Assembly: GCF_025143985.1 (NCBI RefSeq)
Contig: NZ_CP083564.1
Coordinates: 3,122,001-3,186,000 of the forward strand
Direction of reading: 5' to 3'
DNA from: Sulfitobacter sp. W027
GTDB lineage: Bacteria; Pseudomonadota; Alphaproteobacteria; Rhodobacterales; Rhodobacteraceae
DNA: 64,000 bases
Part shown: positions 16,743 through 24,725 of the stretch, in pieces
How the letters are laid out: every line of letters starts with the position of its first letter
Position numbering within the stretch: the first letter of the stretch is position 1
Position numbers and translations under genes: made by a program
Notes under the pieces: model-generated
What the model saw: the letters and a program-made list of their open reading frames with translations, nothing else
The model's database searches: none
What the model was told of the DNA's origin: nothing

Positions 16743-17972
16743 ATGGTCGCGCAGGATCGGTTTAGGTGGCATAAGGACGCGCGGCTCTTCGCTGGGCAGT
16801 CGGAAGTCCCCCGCGCGATTGAAGGCGAAAGCGACCGTTTCTGCGCCCTGCCCGCGTTCCCGGCTTTTGACGCGCTGAAGGCTTTGACCACTGCGATCAC
16901 CCAGCAAGCCCCATTTTGCCTAAGCGACCATTGTCTGCCCGATGACATCGCCTGCCCGCCCGGTGCCTTCCTCACCCTCACCGGGGGCGCGTCGGGTCAG
17001 CCCAAAGCCGTGCGCCGCAGCCAAGCCTCTTGGATCGCCAGTTTCAACGTGAATGCCGACCGCTTTGCGCTGAGCAGTGGCGATAGCGTTGCTGTGCTGG
17101 GCCATCTCAGCCACTCCCTGTCGCTCTATGCCGTGCTGGAGGCGCTGCACCTCGGCCTTGACGCGCATGTCTTGGCGGATCAATCCCCCCGGAGACAGTC
17201 GGTATGTGTTGCCGAGGCGGGGGCGACGATCCTTTATGCCACGCCGACGCAATTGCGGCTGCTCGCGCGGGGTGCAGCCGCGCCACTGCCTTCGCTGCGT
17301 CTGGTTCTTTGTGGCGGCGGCGCGCTCGACGCGGCCACGCGGGCGGTGGTCAAGCGGCTCTGCCCCGAGGCTGCGGTGCATGTCTTCTATGGCGCGGCCG
17401 AGACGAGCTTTATCACTCTGGCCGATGCGCATACCCCCGAAGGGTCCGTCGGCCGCCCCTACCCCGGCGTCGATCTGCGCCTTTTGGATAGGGCGGGGCG
17501 GCCCACCTCTGATGTGGGCGAGATTTGGGTGCGCAGCCCCTACCTTTTTGACGGTTACGCTCTTGGAAGCAGCACCGACACCCGTTGGCAGGATGGGTTT
17601 GTGACGGTGGGTGAAATAGGCGATTTGGATGCCGACGGGCATCTGTGGATCAAAGGACGGCGACAACGGATGGTGCAGATCGCCGACCAAATGGTCTTCC
17701 CCGAAGCGGTGGAGGCGGTGATCGCCGCGCATACACGCCTGCCCTGCGCGGTTCTGCCCCGCGGCGACGCGTTGCGGGGGCATCATCTGGTTGCGGTGGT
17801 TGAAACTGCCGCAAAAGAACTGTCCGCCGAAGAGATCATCGCCAATTGCCGCGCAGCACTTGGCCTGCTGGCCGCCCCCCGTCGCGTCTTTTTTAACTCT
17901 GATCTTCCACTGCTCCCCTCGGGCAAGATCGACCTTAACGCCCTCTCCAACTGGCTGGAGGGTCAAATATGA
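16743..17972 (+). CDS. AMP-forming acyl-CoA ligase (class I adenylate-forming enzyme)
   Basis: The product is 409 aa from the ATG at 16743, with ribosome site GAGGGAGAGG; an ATG at 16701 lacks one. Core motifs are A3 TGGASGQPKAV near residues 80-90, A5 VFYGAAETSF near 218-227, and the A7/A8 segment GEIGDLDADGHLWIKGRRQR. The A10 lysine is in LPSGKIDL near the end. At 409 aa it is shorter than most acyl-CoA synthetases, with a reduced N-terminus. Its stop overlaps the thiolase start (ATGA), so the two are co-translated. It faces a biotin ECF importer, suggesting a carboxylate linked to biotin as substrate (inference). Confidence 0.85.
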   Translation: MVAQDRFRWHKDARLFAGQSEVPRAIEGESDRFCALPAFPAFDALKALTTAITQQAPFCLSDHCLPDDIACPPGAFLTLTGGASGQPKAVRRSQASWIASFNVNADRFALSSGDSVAVLGHLSHSLSLYAVLEALHLGLDAHVLADQSPRRQSVCVAEAGATILYATPTQLRLLARGAAAPLPSLRLVLCGGGALDAATRAVVKRLCPEAAVHVFYGAAETSFITLADAHTPEGSVGRPYPGVDLRLLDRAGRPTSDVGEIWVRSPYLFDGYALGSSTDTRWQDGFVTVGEIGDLDADGHLWIKGRRQRMVQIADQMVFPEAVEAVIAAHTRLPCAVLPRGDALRGHHLVAVVETAAKELSAEEIIANCRAALGLLAAPRRVFFNSDLPLLPSGKIDLNALSNWLEGQI

Positions 17973-19075
17973 CCAGCGCCTACATCATCTCGGCCTGCCG
18001 CAGCCCGGTTACCCCGCGCGGCGGTGCCTTGGCGCAGCTCTCGTTGCCCGACCTCGCCGCCCCCATCCTCACCGCTGCATTGACCCGCGCAGGCATCGCG
18101 CCGCGCCAAGTTGATGAGGTGATTTGCAGCACCGCCCTTGGCCCCGGCGGCAACCCGGCGCGCAGCATCGCGCTGGCGGCGGGACTGCCTGAACATGTCG
18201 CGGGTCTCAGCATCGACCGGCAATGCGCGGGGGGCTTGGATGCGCTAGCCTTGGCGCGGCAGATGATCCTCAGCGGTGCGGCGGATATCGTCGTGGCGGG
18301 CGGCGCGGAAAGCTATTCCCGCCAACCGCTGCGCTACCGCACCTTTTCCGATAGCCGCCCGCCCGAAGCCTATACGCAAGCGCCCTTCACCCCGTGGCCC
18401 GAACGTGATCCCGACATGACCGATGCCGCCGCAGCGCTTGGCCGGTCGCAAGGCATCTCCCGTCAGGCGCAGGATGAGTGGGCCGTGGAAAGCCACGCGA
18501 AGGCACGCGTGCATCTGCCGTCCGAAACAGAGCTGGTGCCACTTGCGGGATCCGGGAGCGATACCTTTACCCGCCGCCTTAGCCCCGCGCTTTGCCGGCG
18601 TGCCAAGGTACTTTCAGGTGACATCACCGCCGCCAATGCCGCCGTCGCTGCCGATGCAGCGGCCTTTTGCGTGGTCGTGTCAGACCGTGTAGCGGTTGAC
18701 CTCACCGTGCCAAAAATCGAACTCATCGCCACCGCGACGAAGGGCAGCAGACCCGAGGAGCCGGGTTTGGCACCCCTGGTGGCGATTGCCGAAGTCTTTC
18801 GCCAAACCGGGTTGACCGCCGACGACCTGACTCTTGCCGAGATCATGGAAGCCTACGCCGTGCAGGCCATCGCCTGCGTCAACGGCGCAGGGATCGCGCC
18901 GCAAATCGTCAACATGGGTGGGGGCGCCTTGGCCCGTGGGCATCCGATCGGCGCTTCGGGCGCGGTCAACGCGGTGCGGCTCTGGCATGAATTGGTGGCG
19001 CGGGGGTCTGGCACCGGATTGGCGGCGATTGCCGCAGCCGGGGGGATCGGCTCTGCCGCGCTGATGCGACTGTAG
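17969..19075 (+). CDS. Thiolase-family protein with altered active site
   Basis: The product is 368 aa, somewhat shorter than typical thiolases (about 390). The acylated cysteine is kept (DRQCAGGLDALALAR near residue 84), and so is the GHPIGASG histidine. The usual NEAFA motif reads MEAYA. The C-terminal CxGGGxG motif reads AAAGGIGSA, so the second catalytic Cys is Ala. Standard thiolytic chemistry is therefore doubtful. It overlaps the acyl-CoA ligase by 4 nt and is convergent with bioY. A relation to the YhfS proteins found with BioY in Bacillus is plausible but untested. Confidence 0.85.
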   Translation: MTSAYIISACRSPVTPRGGALAQLSLPDLAAPILTAALTRAGIAPRQVDEVICSTALGPGGNPARSIALAAGLPEHVAGLSIDRQCAGGLDALALARQMILSGAADIVVAGGAESYSRQPLRYRTFSDSRPPEAYTQAPFTPWPERDPDMTDAAAALGRSQGISRQAQDEWAVESHAKARVHLPSETELVPLAGSGSDTFTRRLSPALCRRAKVLSGDITAANAAVAADAAAFCVVVSDRVAVDLTVPKIELIATATKGSRPEEPGLAPLVAIAEVFRQTGLTADDLTLAEIMEAYAVQAIACVNGAGIAPQIVNMGGGALARGHPIGASGAVNAVRLWHELVARGSGTGLAAIAAAGGIGSAALMRL

Positions 19076-19076
19076 C

Positions 19077-19112
19077 GGCCCGCCCCCTTTGGGTGGGGCG
19101 GGCCAATCGTTT
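19077..19112. terminator. Terminator between the thiolase gene and bioY
   Basis: A 10-bp perfect stem, GGCCCGCCCC (19077-19086) with GGGGCGGGCC (19095-19104), is followed by AATCGTTTT on the plus strand. It begins directly after the thiolase stop codon and ends at the bioY stop, so it can serve both convergent units. Confidence 0.65.
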
Positions 19113-19657
19113 TAGCTGCGCGACAGCACGCTTGCGGGGCGTGCCTTGGCCAGACCGGAGGTGATGAAACCCGCCAGCACGGCCTTGATAAGGTCACCGG
19201 GGATGAAGGCTTGGACCAGCAGGGTCGCCTCAAGCAGTGACTTGTTCAGCGTCATCATCATGCCGAAGATGCCGAAGGCATAGACCACAAGGATGCCGCC
19301 CAAGACAGCCGAAACCCCGGCGGCCAGACCCACCGGCGCGCTGCGCCACTGGTCCATGATAAAGCCAGTCACAAAGGCACCGATCGGGAAGCCAACGAGG
19401 AAACCCACCGTCGGCGAGGCAAAGACGCCCAGACCGCCACGGCCCCCGGCCAGAAGTGGCAGACCAAGCGCCACGAGAGCAACGAACAGCAGCGCCGCAA
19501 GCCCGCCGCGCCATGCGCCCAGCACCGTGCCACAAAGCATGACGCCCAGCGACTGCGCGGTGATCGGCACGCCGAAGCCAAGCGTGAATTTCGGAATCAA
19601 GCCCAGTGCCGCAATCAGCGCGGCGAAGAGGGCGATCATTGTCAGATTACGTTCCAT
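19112..19657 (-). CDS. bioY: Biotin transporter substrate-binding subunit BioY (ECF S component)
   Basis: The product is 181 aa with six predicted membrane segments. Signature regions of BioY are ITAQSLGVMLCGTVLGAWRGGLAALLF, GRGGLGVFASPTVGFLVGFPIGAF and the C-terminal FIPGDLIKAVLAGFI. BioY binds biotin in the membrane and works alone or with the BioMN energizing module. Here bioM and bioN lie directly upstream on the same strand, so a full BioMNY transporter is expected. The gap to bioN is 62 bp. No BioR-type palindrome was recognised in its upstream region. Confidence 0.93.
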   Translation of the reverse strand: MERNLTMIALFAALIAALGLIPKFTLGFGVPITAQSLGVMLCGTVLGAWRGGLAALLFVALVALGLPLLAGGRGGLGVFASPTVGFLVGFPIGAFVTGFIMDQWRSAPVGLAAGVSAVLGGILVVYAFGIFGMMMTLNKSLLEATLLVQAFIPGDLIKAVLAGFITSGLAKARPASVLSRS

Positions 19658-19719
19658 TGGGAGGGTCCTTGGATTAGAGTTTCCAATGCCTAGGCCAGCC
19701 CTCTTCCCCGGTCAAGCAA

Positions 19720-20316
19720 TCACAGCCCGCCCCGCGCGCGCAGCGCCTCGGCCACATGTTCGGCGTCGTCTATGGCCAGCACGGTAAAGGGCATCACAAT
19801 CCGCCAGCCCGCCCGTCTGCGCGACCGCGCGCGCCACGCCAGCGACAGCATCTGCCCCTTGGCGGCCAGCACCGGGGTGAAACGCACCACCAGCGCCACG
19901 GCCAACTCAAGGCTACGGGTCCGAACCCCAAAGCGGCGCAGGGGCGTGGCAAGCCAACGCACCACCGCCATCATATCGCTGAGTTTCGTGGTCATGGTCA
20001 CAAGATTGGCCAGCCCCACAGCTGTGATCATCCGCAACACGATGACAACGCCCGCTTCCGCATCGCGGGTCAGCACATGCCACAGCAAAATCAATGCAAC
20101 AATGGGCCAGAGCATCCACAGCCGCCCCAATCCGGTCTTCAGAAAGGCCCGCCCCGGCAGCGCATAGAGCAGCAGCATCCCGGCGCAAAACGCAGCCTGC
20201 CACCACGGTTCTTCCACCCTGAAAAGCAGCAGCGTCGCCACACAAAGCGCGCCCAGTTTGGCCCCCGCAGGCCAGCCATGGGCGCGGGTCTCAACCGGCG
20301 AGGTCAGAGAGATCAT
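19720..20316 (-). CDS. bioN: ECF transporter transmembrane (T) component BioN
   Basis: The product is 198 aa of the CbiQ/EcfT family. Hydrophobic segments lie at about 23-55, 65-85 and 92-110. The coupling helices carry the paired Ala-Arg-Gly-type motifs WRARSRRR near 161 and EALRARGG at the C-terminus, which contact the ATPase. It overlaps the bioM reading frame by 26 nt, a mark of tight translational coupling, and is followed by bioY. Confidence 0.92.
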   Translation of the reverse strand: MISLTSPVETRAHGWPAGAKLGALCVATLLLFRVEEPWWQAAFCAGMLLLYALPGRAFLKTGLGRLWMLWPIVALILLWHVLTRDAEAGVVIVLRMITAVGLANLVTMTTKLSDMMAVVRWLATPLRRFGVRTRSLELAVALVVRFTPVLAAKGQMLSLAWRARSRRRAGWRIVMPFTVLAIDDAEHVAEALRARGGL

Positions 20317-21025
20317 CGCTCGCCCCCAGTTCTTTCATCCGCGTCTCAAAATTGCGCAGCACCGGGCGCGCGCTGCCCTGCTGGGCGACTTCGCCGCGCT
20401 CCAACCAGAGGATGTGGTCGTATTCCGCCACCGCTGCTGGATCATGGGTAATATGCACCAGCGTCGGGTCGAGCCCGGCCAAGACACGTTCAAGATGCAG
20501 CCGCGTGGGAATGTCGAGCCCGGCAAAGGGTTCGTCCAACACCAGCACCCGCGGTTGCATCGCCAACACCGCCATCAGGCAAACCAACTGCCGCTGACCT
20601 TGAGAGAGCTGGTGGATCGAAGCCTGCGCCCAATGCCGCTTGTTGAACTGCCCGAGGATCGCGGCCACGCCACGCGCCGCCTCTGCCTTGGATTGGCCCA
20701 TTTGCAGGAGGCCAAAGGCGATTTCCTCTTCCACGGTGGGAAAAATGATCTGATGGTCCGGGTTTTGAAACAGAATGCCGACAGCGCCAATCGCACGGCG
20801 GCGGTCACGGGCCACGTCGATCCCGCCGATCCGTACCTGCCCTTCATCTGCGGCCACCAAGCCCGAGAGAACCCGCGCGAAAGAGGTCTTACCCGACCCG
20901 TTGCGCCCCACAATCCCGATCCGCGATACATCGGACCTAAGGCTCACATCACGCAGCACCGACGTGCCCGCGGGGGTGTAGCTGATCCTGTCAATATCAA
21001 TGAGCGGATGGGTCGGACTGGTCAT
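20291..21025 (-). CDS. bioM: ECF transporter ATP-binding component BioM
   Basis: The product is 244 aa. ABC ATPase motifs in order are Walker A GRNGSGKTS near residues 38-46, a Q-loop FQNPDHQI, signature LSQGQRQL near 138-145, Walker B VLVLDEPFAGLD and the switch His in LVHITHD. It is the first gene of bioM-bioN-bioY. A COQ9 gene lies 71 bp upstream on the same strand, so read-through from it is possible. Confidence 0.93.
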   Translation of the reverse strand: MTSPTHPLIDIDRISYTPAGTSVLRDVSLRSDVSRIGIVGRNGSGKTSFARVLSGLVAADEGQVRIGGIDVARDRRRAIGAVGILFQNPDHQIIFPTVEEEIAFGLLQMGQSKAEAARGVAAILGQFNKRHWAQASIHQLSQGQRQLVCLMAVLAMQPRVLVLDEPFAGLDIPTRLHLERVLAGLDPTLVHITHDPAAVAEYDHILWLERGEVAQQGSARPVLRNFETRMKELGASDDLSDLAG

Positions 21026-21096
21026 CGGGCGCCTGTGTGAAACCGGGTGCCCCGCCCTACCATCTGCTGCGCGGGCAGGAAAGCCCGCAGGCTGCC

Positions 21097-21789
21097 TCAG
21101 CTAGGCGGCGTCCAACGCCCCGGCAGATTAGGGTCACGCTGCCCGCGCGGCGCTTTGATATGGCTCAGCAGCCAGTTCGGTCCGGCCATCAGGCGGCTCA
21201 GCGTCGGGCTGTCGCGCACCTGCGCCTTGAGCTTTTCGATCTGCATCACATCGTCGATCCGCCGATCAAGGAAAGACCACGTCGCCTGATGCCCCTCACT
21301 GGTATCGCCTAGCCAATAAAGCAGCGTGGCGGAATAGACGCCCGACAGTGTGGCCCGTTTGCTGTACCAATTCACATCGTCCGAGGTATCGCCAAGCGCG
21401 GTCCAGATTTTATCGCAGGTTTCCCACAGCAGGCCTGCCCCTTCGGGCGCGTGATGCGGCAGGGCAAACAGCGTGCTGCCCCGGCGGATCGCCTCACGAT
21501 CCCCGGCTTCAAGCCGCAGGCGCACGGCCTTGGCGATGCGGTCCCTGAACCGCATCTGTGACAGATCAGCCTGCGCCAAACCCTCCAACATCTTGCCATC
21601 GCCGCGCCGGTGATAGGCCACCGCCAGATCGACCGCCCCGCGCGGGCAGACCGCACGGGCCAGCGCTGGGTCCAGACCGCTGTCCTTGATCGCGGCGTTG
21701 AAAGTTGCTGGCGACCAACCGTCGAACGGTACATGCATCAATGCGGCATCCAGCAATTGGTCCTTTGGGTCGGCCTTGGGCGGGGTCAT
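21097..21789 (-). CDS. COQ9 family ubiquinone biosynthesis protein
   Basis: The product is 230 aa. The TetR-like N-terminal fold (DQLLDAALMHVPFDGWSPATFNAAIKDSG) and the C-terminal block DVNWYSKRATLSGVYSATLLYWLGD are the hallmarks of COQ9. COQ9 is a lipid-binding protein that presents intermediates to the hydroxylase COQ7 in ubiquinone synthesis. It has no signal peptide. It is divergent from rpsU across 110 bp, as is common in alphaproteobacteria. Confidence 0.93.
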   Translation of the reverse strand: MTPPKADPKDQLLDAALMHVPFDGWSPATFNAAIKDSGLDPALARAVCPRGAVDLAVAYHRRGDGKMLEGLAQADLSQMRFRDRIAKAVRLRLEAGDREAIRRGSTLFALPHHAPEGAGLLWETCDKIWTALGDTSDDVNWYSKRATLSGVYSATLLYWLGDTSEGHQATWSFLDRRIDDVMQIEKLKAQVRDSPTLSRLMAGPNWLLSHIKAPRGQRDPNLPGRWTPPS

Positions 21790-21899
21790 GGTGGGCTCCT
21801 ATCGGGGCATGATGGGGTGGACAAAGGAGATATAGGCTGTTATAGGCCCAATTCCTGCAATTCCTTGCAACTTTATCCTAGAAAGGTGGTGACAACCAC

Positions 21900-22106
21900 A
21901 TGCAGGTTAGTGTTCGCGACAACAACGTCGATCAGGCCCTTCGGGCTCTGAAGAAAAAGCTACAGCGCGAAGGCGTTTTCCGTGAAATGAAGCTTAAGCA
22001 ACATTTCGAGAAACCGTCCGAGAAAAAAGCGCGCGAGAAAGCTGAAGCGATCCGTCGTGCCCGTAAGCTGGCACGCAAAAAAGCGCAACGCGAAGGTATG
22101 ATGTAA
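21900..22106 (+). CDS. rpsU: 30S ribosomal protein S21
   Basis: The product is 68 aa, highly basic. [20 protein letters not shown] and the [21 protein letters not shown] helix match bS21 throughout. It has the ribosome site GAAAGGTGG and is followed by a strong terminator. It is a single-gene unit divergent from COQ9. Confidence 0.96.
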   Translation: MQVSVRDNNVDQALRALKKKLQREGVFREMKLKQHFEKPSEKKAREKAEAIRRARKLARKKAQREGMM

Positions 22107-22136
22107 ATCATTCCCGCGACACGCGACAGATATAGA

Positions 22137-22171
22137 ACCCCCGGTGCCGATGGCAGCGGGGGTTTTGTTTT
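22137..22171 (+). terminator. Rho-independent terminator of rpsU
   Basis: ACCCCCG (22137-22143) pairs with CGGGGGT (22157-22163), followed by TTTTGTTTT. It begins 31 bp after the rpsU stop. Confidence 0.85.
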
Positions 22172-22290
22172 GTGGGGGAGCGCAGCGGAGCCGGGCAACG
22201 CCAGACCGCGGGATGGCGCTCGAAATCCCCCAATTAGGCAATTTATGGTAGCTGCGCTTGAGAAATACCTCAGGACGGCACGACCTCAGC

Positions 22291-22364
22291 AAAAGCGCCA
22301 GCCCGTCCGGGCGGTCTGGCGCTGCCCGGCGGCCTTCGGCCTTGATTCCGGGCTGCTCCGCTTC
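22291..22364 (-). repeat. Dispersed double-hairpin repeat B, copy 1 (terminator-like, 3' of the lrp gene)
   Basis: Read on the minus strand, the first hairpin is GCCCGG...CCGGGC, enclosing AATCAAGGCCGAAGGCCG. The second is GCGCCAG...CTGGCGC followed by TTTTGCTGAGG. A second copy with the same order of parts lies at 48339-48395, again just 3' of a minus-strand gene. The second hairpin with its T-run would terminate the lrp gene. The rest of the 215-bp gap 22172-22386 shows nothing recognisable. Confidence 0.6.
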
Positions 22365-22386
22365 GAACCTCCGCAGCACCTTCCAG

Positions 22387-22845
22387 CTACACTGGCAGCG
22401 CCGTCGTCTTGCACACCGTCCGCAACGCGAAACTTGACTGCATCTGCGCCACCCCCGGCAACCGCGCCAAATGCTGACGATGGATCCGCGCGAAATCCTC
22501 AGTATTCTCTGCCACGATCTTCAGCAGATAATCCGCCGTCCCCGCCATTAGATGACATTCCAGCACATCCGGAATACGCGACACAGACTTCTCAAAGGCT
22601 TCCAACACCTCTTCGGCCTGCGCCTGTAGGGTGATCTCAACAAACACCGTGGTCGGCATGCCCAACTTGCGCGGGTCCAGCAGGGCGACATAATCGCGGA
22701 TATAGCCTTCTTTCTCCAACCGCTGCACACGGCGATGACAAGCCGAGGGCGACAGATGCACCACTTCCGACAATTCGGCATTGGACATCCGCCCGTTGCG
22801 CTGCAAAGCGCGCAGAACACGCCGATCAATCTCATCCAAGGCCAT
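22387..22845 (-). CDS. Lrp/AsnC family regulator, probable regulator of ald
   Basis: The product is 152 aa from the ATG at 22845; a TTG at 22884 is also open but would make it longer than the family norm. The N-terminal winged HTH is LDEIDRRVLRALQRNGRMSN followed by LSPSACHRRVQRLEKEGYI. The C-terminal RAM/ligand domain has the GTADYLLKIVAEN segment. It is divergent from alanine dehydrogenase, the arrangement known for AldR/Lrp activators of ald, so alanine-responsive control of ald is likely (inference). Confidence 0.92.
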   Translation of the reverse strand: MALDEIDRRVLRALQRNGRMSNAELSEVVHLSPSACHRRVQRLEKEGYIRDYVALLDPRKLGMPTTVFVEITLQAQAEEVLEAFEKSVSRIPDVLECHLMAGTADYLLKIVAENTEDFARIHRQHLARLPGVAQMQSSFALRTVCKTTALPV

Positions 22846-22983
22846 ATGCGCAATACTTTCGCGTCGAACTTCATTCAGACGCAATTATATTCGATTACCG
22901 CCCGGCTTGGCGACCCCAATTTCGCAACGATATGCACGGCGCCTGTGATAATCCTTTCCCACTACGGAGGAGGAGTGACCCCC

Positions 22984-24102
22984 ATGAAAATCGGATGCCC
23001 GACAGAAATCAAACCGCAGGAATTCCGCGTCGGCCTGACGCCCAACGCCGCACAAGAAGCCATCGCCCACGGGCATGAGGTCATCGTGCAGGCAGGGGCG
23101 GGTGTCGGTGCGGGCTTTGAAGATGCGGATTACACCGCCGCAGGTGCCACCATCATCGACACGGCTGAGGAAATCTTTGCCAGCGCCGATATGATCGTCA
23201 AGGTGAAGGAGCCACAGGCGGGCGAACGTAAGATGCTGCGCGAAGGGCAATTGCTCTTCACCTATCTGCACCTTGCCCCCGATCCTGACCAAACCCGTGA
23301 TCTGCTGGCCTCGGGCTGTACCGCGATTGCGTATGAGACGGTGACCGACCGCAACGGCGGGCTGCCCCTTCTGGCTCCCATGTCCGAAGTCGCAGGCCGT
23401 CTGGCCCCGCAAGTCGGCGCTTGGACGCTGCAAAAGGCCAATGGCGGCCGGGGCGTTCTGATGGGCGGCGTGCCCGGCGTCGGCCCCGCCAAAGTTATGG
23501 TCATCGGCGGCGGCGTTGTCGGCACCCATGCGGCCCGGATCGCCGCTGGCATGGGCGCGGATGTAACTGTGCTTGATCGGTCGCTCCCCCGGATGCGCTA
23601 CCTCGATGATATCTATGGCGGCACCTTCAAGACCGCCTATGCCAGCGCAGGAAACACCATCGAACTGGCGCGTCAGGCCGATATGATCATCGGCGCGGTG
23701 CTGATCCCCGGCGCTGCGGCCCCCAAACTGATCAGCCGCGCGCAACTGTCCGAACTCAAACCCGGCGCGGCGCTGGTGGATGTGGCGATTGACCAAGGCG
23801 GCTGTTTTGAGACCTCCAAGGCCACCACGCACCAAGACCCGGTCTATGAGGTCGACGGCATCATGCATTACTGCGTGGCCAACATGCCCGGCGCCGTGGC
23901 GCGCACCTCGACGATTGCACTCGGCAATGCGACCATGCCTTTCATGCTGGCACTGGCCGATAAGGGCTGGAAACAGGCCTGCGCGGATGACCCCCACCTC
24001 AAGGCGGGTCTCAACGTCCACTCGGGCAAGCTGACCTACGCCGCCGTGGGAGAGGCGCTTGGGATCGAGAGCATTACTGCGGATCAAGCCATCGTGGGCT
24101 AA
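22984..24102 (+). CDS. ald: Alanine dehydrogenase
   Basis: The product is 372 aa from the ATG at 22984, behind the ribosome site CGGAGGAGG. MKIGCPTEIKPQEFRVGLTP, the KVKEP substrate lysine region near residues 73-77, the NAD-binding VMVIGGGVVGTHAARIAAGMG near 170-190 and the DQGGCFET motif near 270 are all typical. It interconverts L-alanine with pyruvate and ammonia using NAD. It is divergent from an Lrp regulator and ends at a bidirectional terminator shared with mscL. Confidence 0.97.
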   Translation: MKIGCPTEIKPQEFRVGLTPNAAQEAIAHGHEVIVQAGAGVGAGFEDADYTAAGATIIDTAEEIFASADMIVKVKEPQAGERKMLREGQLLFTYLHLAPDPDQTRDLLASGCTAIAYETVTDRNGGLPLLAPMSEVAGRLAPQVGAWTLQKANGGRGVLMGGVPGVGPAKVMVIGGGVVGTHAARIAAGMGADVTVLDRSLPRMRYLDDIYGGTFKTAYASAGNTIELARQADMIIGAVLIPGAAAPKLISRAQLSELKPGAALVDVAIDQGGCFETSKATTHQDPVYEVDGIMHYCVANMPGAVARTSTIALGNATMPFMLALADKGWKQACADDPHLKAGLNVHSGKLTYAAVGEALGIESITADQAIVG

Positions 24103-24126
24103 ACTTCGCCCGCCAGACACAACAAA

Positions 24127-24151
24127 GGCCCGCCAAATGAGCGGGCCTTTT
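24127..24151. terminator. Bidirectional terminator between ald and mscL
   Basis: GGCCCGC (24127-24133) pairs with GCGGGCC (24141-24147), followed by TTTT on the plus strand. AAA precedes the stem, giving a T-run on the minus strand too. It lies between convergent ald and mscL. Confidence 0.8.
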
Positions 24152-24168
24152 CATTTCGTAAGTTCCGT

Positions 24169-24600
24169 TTAGCGGGTTTTCAGTGCGTCCCGAATCTCCA
24201 GCAAAACGTCGAGTTGCGACGGACCGGTCTTCACCTCTGGCGCAACCTCATCTGGCTTTTCGGCTGCGGCCTTCACCCGGTTCACCATTTTGACAAGGAT
24301 GAAGACGACAAAAGCGATGATGAAGAAATTGATCACCGCCATCAGAAACGACCCATAGGCAAAGATAGAGGCCCCGGCCTCCCGCGCTTGTTCAAGCGAC
24401 GCATCCGCCGGGACATTTCCCGACAAGACGGCATAGTGGTTGGTGAAATCGACCCCACCCGTGAAGAGCCCAACAATCGGATTGATCAAATCAGCCACCA
24501 TCGACGACACGATTGCCGTAAAGGCCGCGCCGACAATGATACCAACCGCCATGTCCATGACATTGCCCTTAGCGATGAAATCCTTGAATTCCTGAATCAT
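24169..24600 (-). CDS. mscL: Large-conductance mechanosensitive channel
   Basis: The product is 143 aa. [33 protein letters not shown] is the conserved TM1 pore helix of MscL. TM2 ([24 protein letters not shown]) and a C-terminal helix follow. The channel opens under membrane tension to release solutes during osmotic downshock. Confidence 0.97.
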   Translation of the reverse strand: MIQEFKDFIAKGNVMDMAVGIIVGAAFTAIVSSMVADLINPIVGLFTGGVDFTNHYAVLSGNVPADASLEQAREAGASIFAYGSFLMAVINFFIIAFVVFILVKMVNRVKAAAEKPDEVAPEVKTGPSQLDVLLEIRDALKTR

Positions 24601-24725
24601 AGTCTTGTCCCTGTTCTAATTCCTGCCGACCGTCCCGCCGCCATAGCCCGATAGTGAGGACTGCCGCAAAGGACGGTCAATAATGTTTTCTAGGTTTATA
24701 GCTTAAATAGCCGCTTTCAGTGCCA

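Noticed and set aside
22885..24120. 411-codon open frame on the minus strand
   Set aside because: It is antisense to ald, whose motifs are complete.
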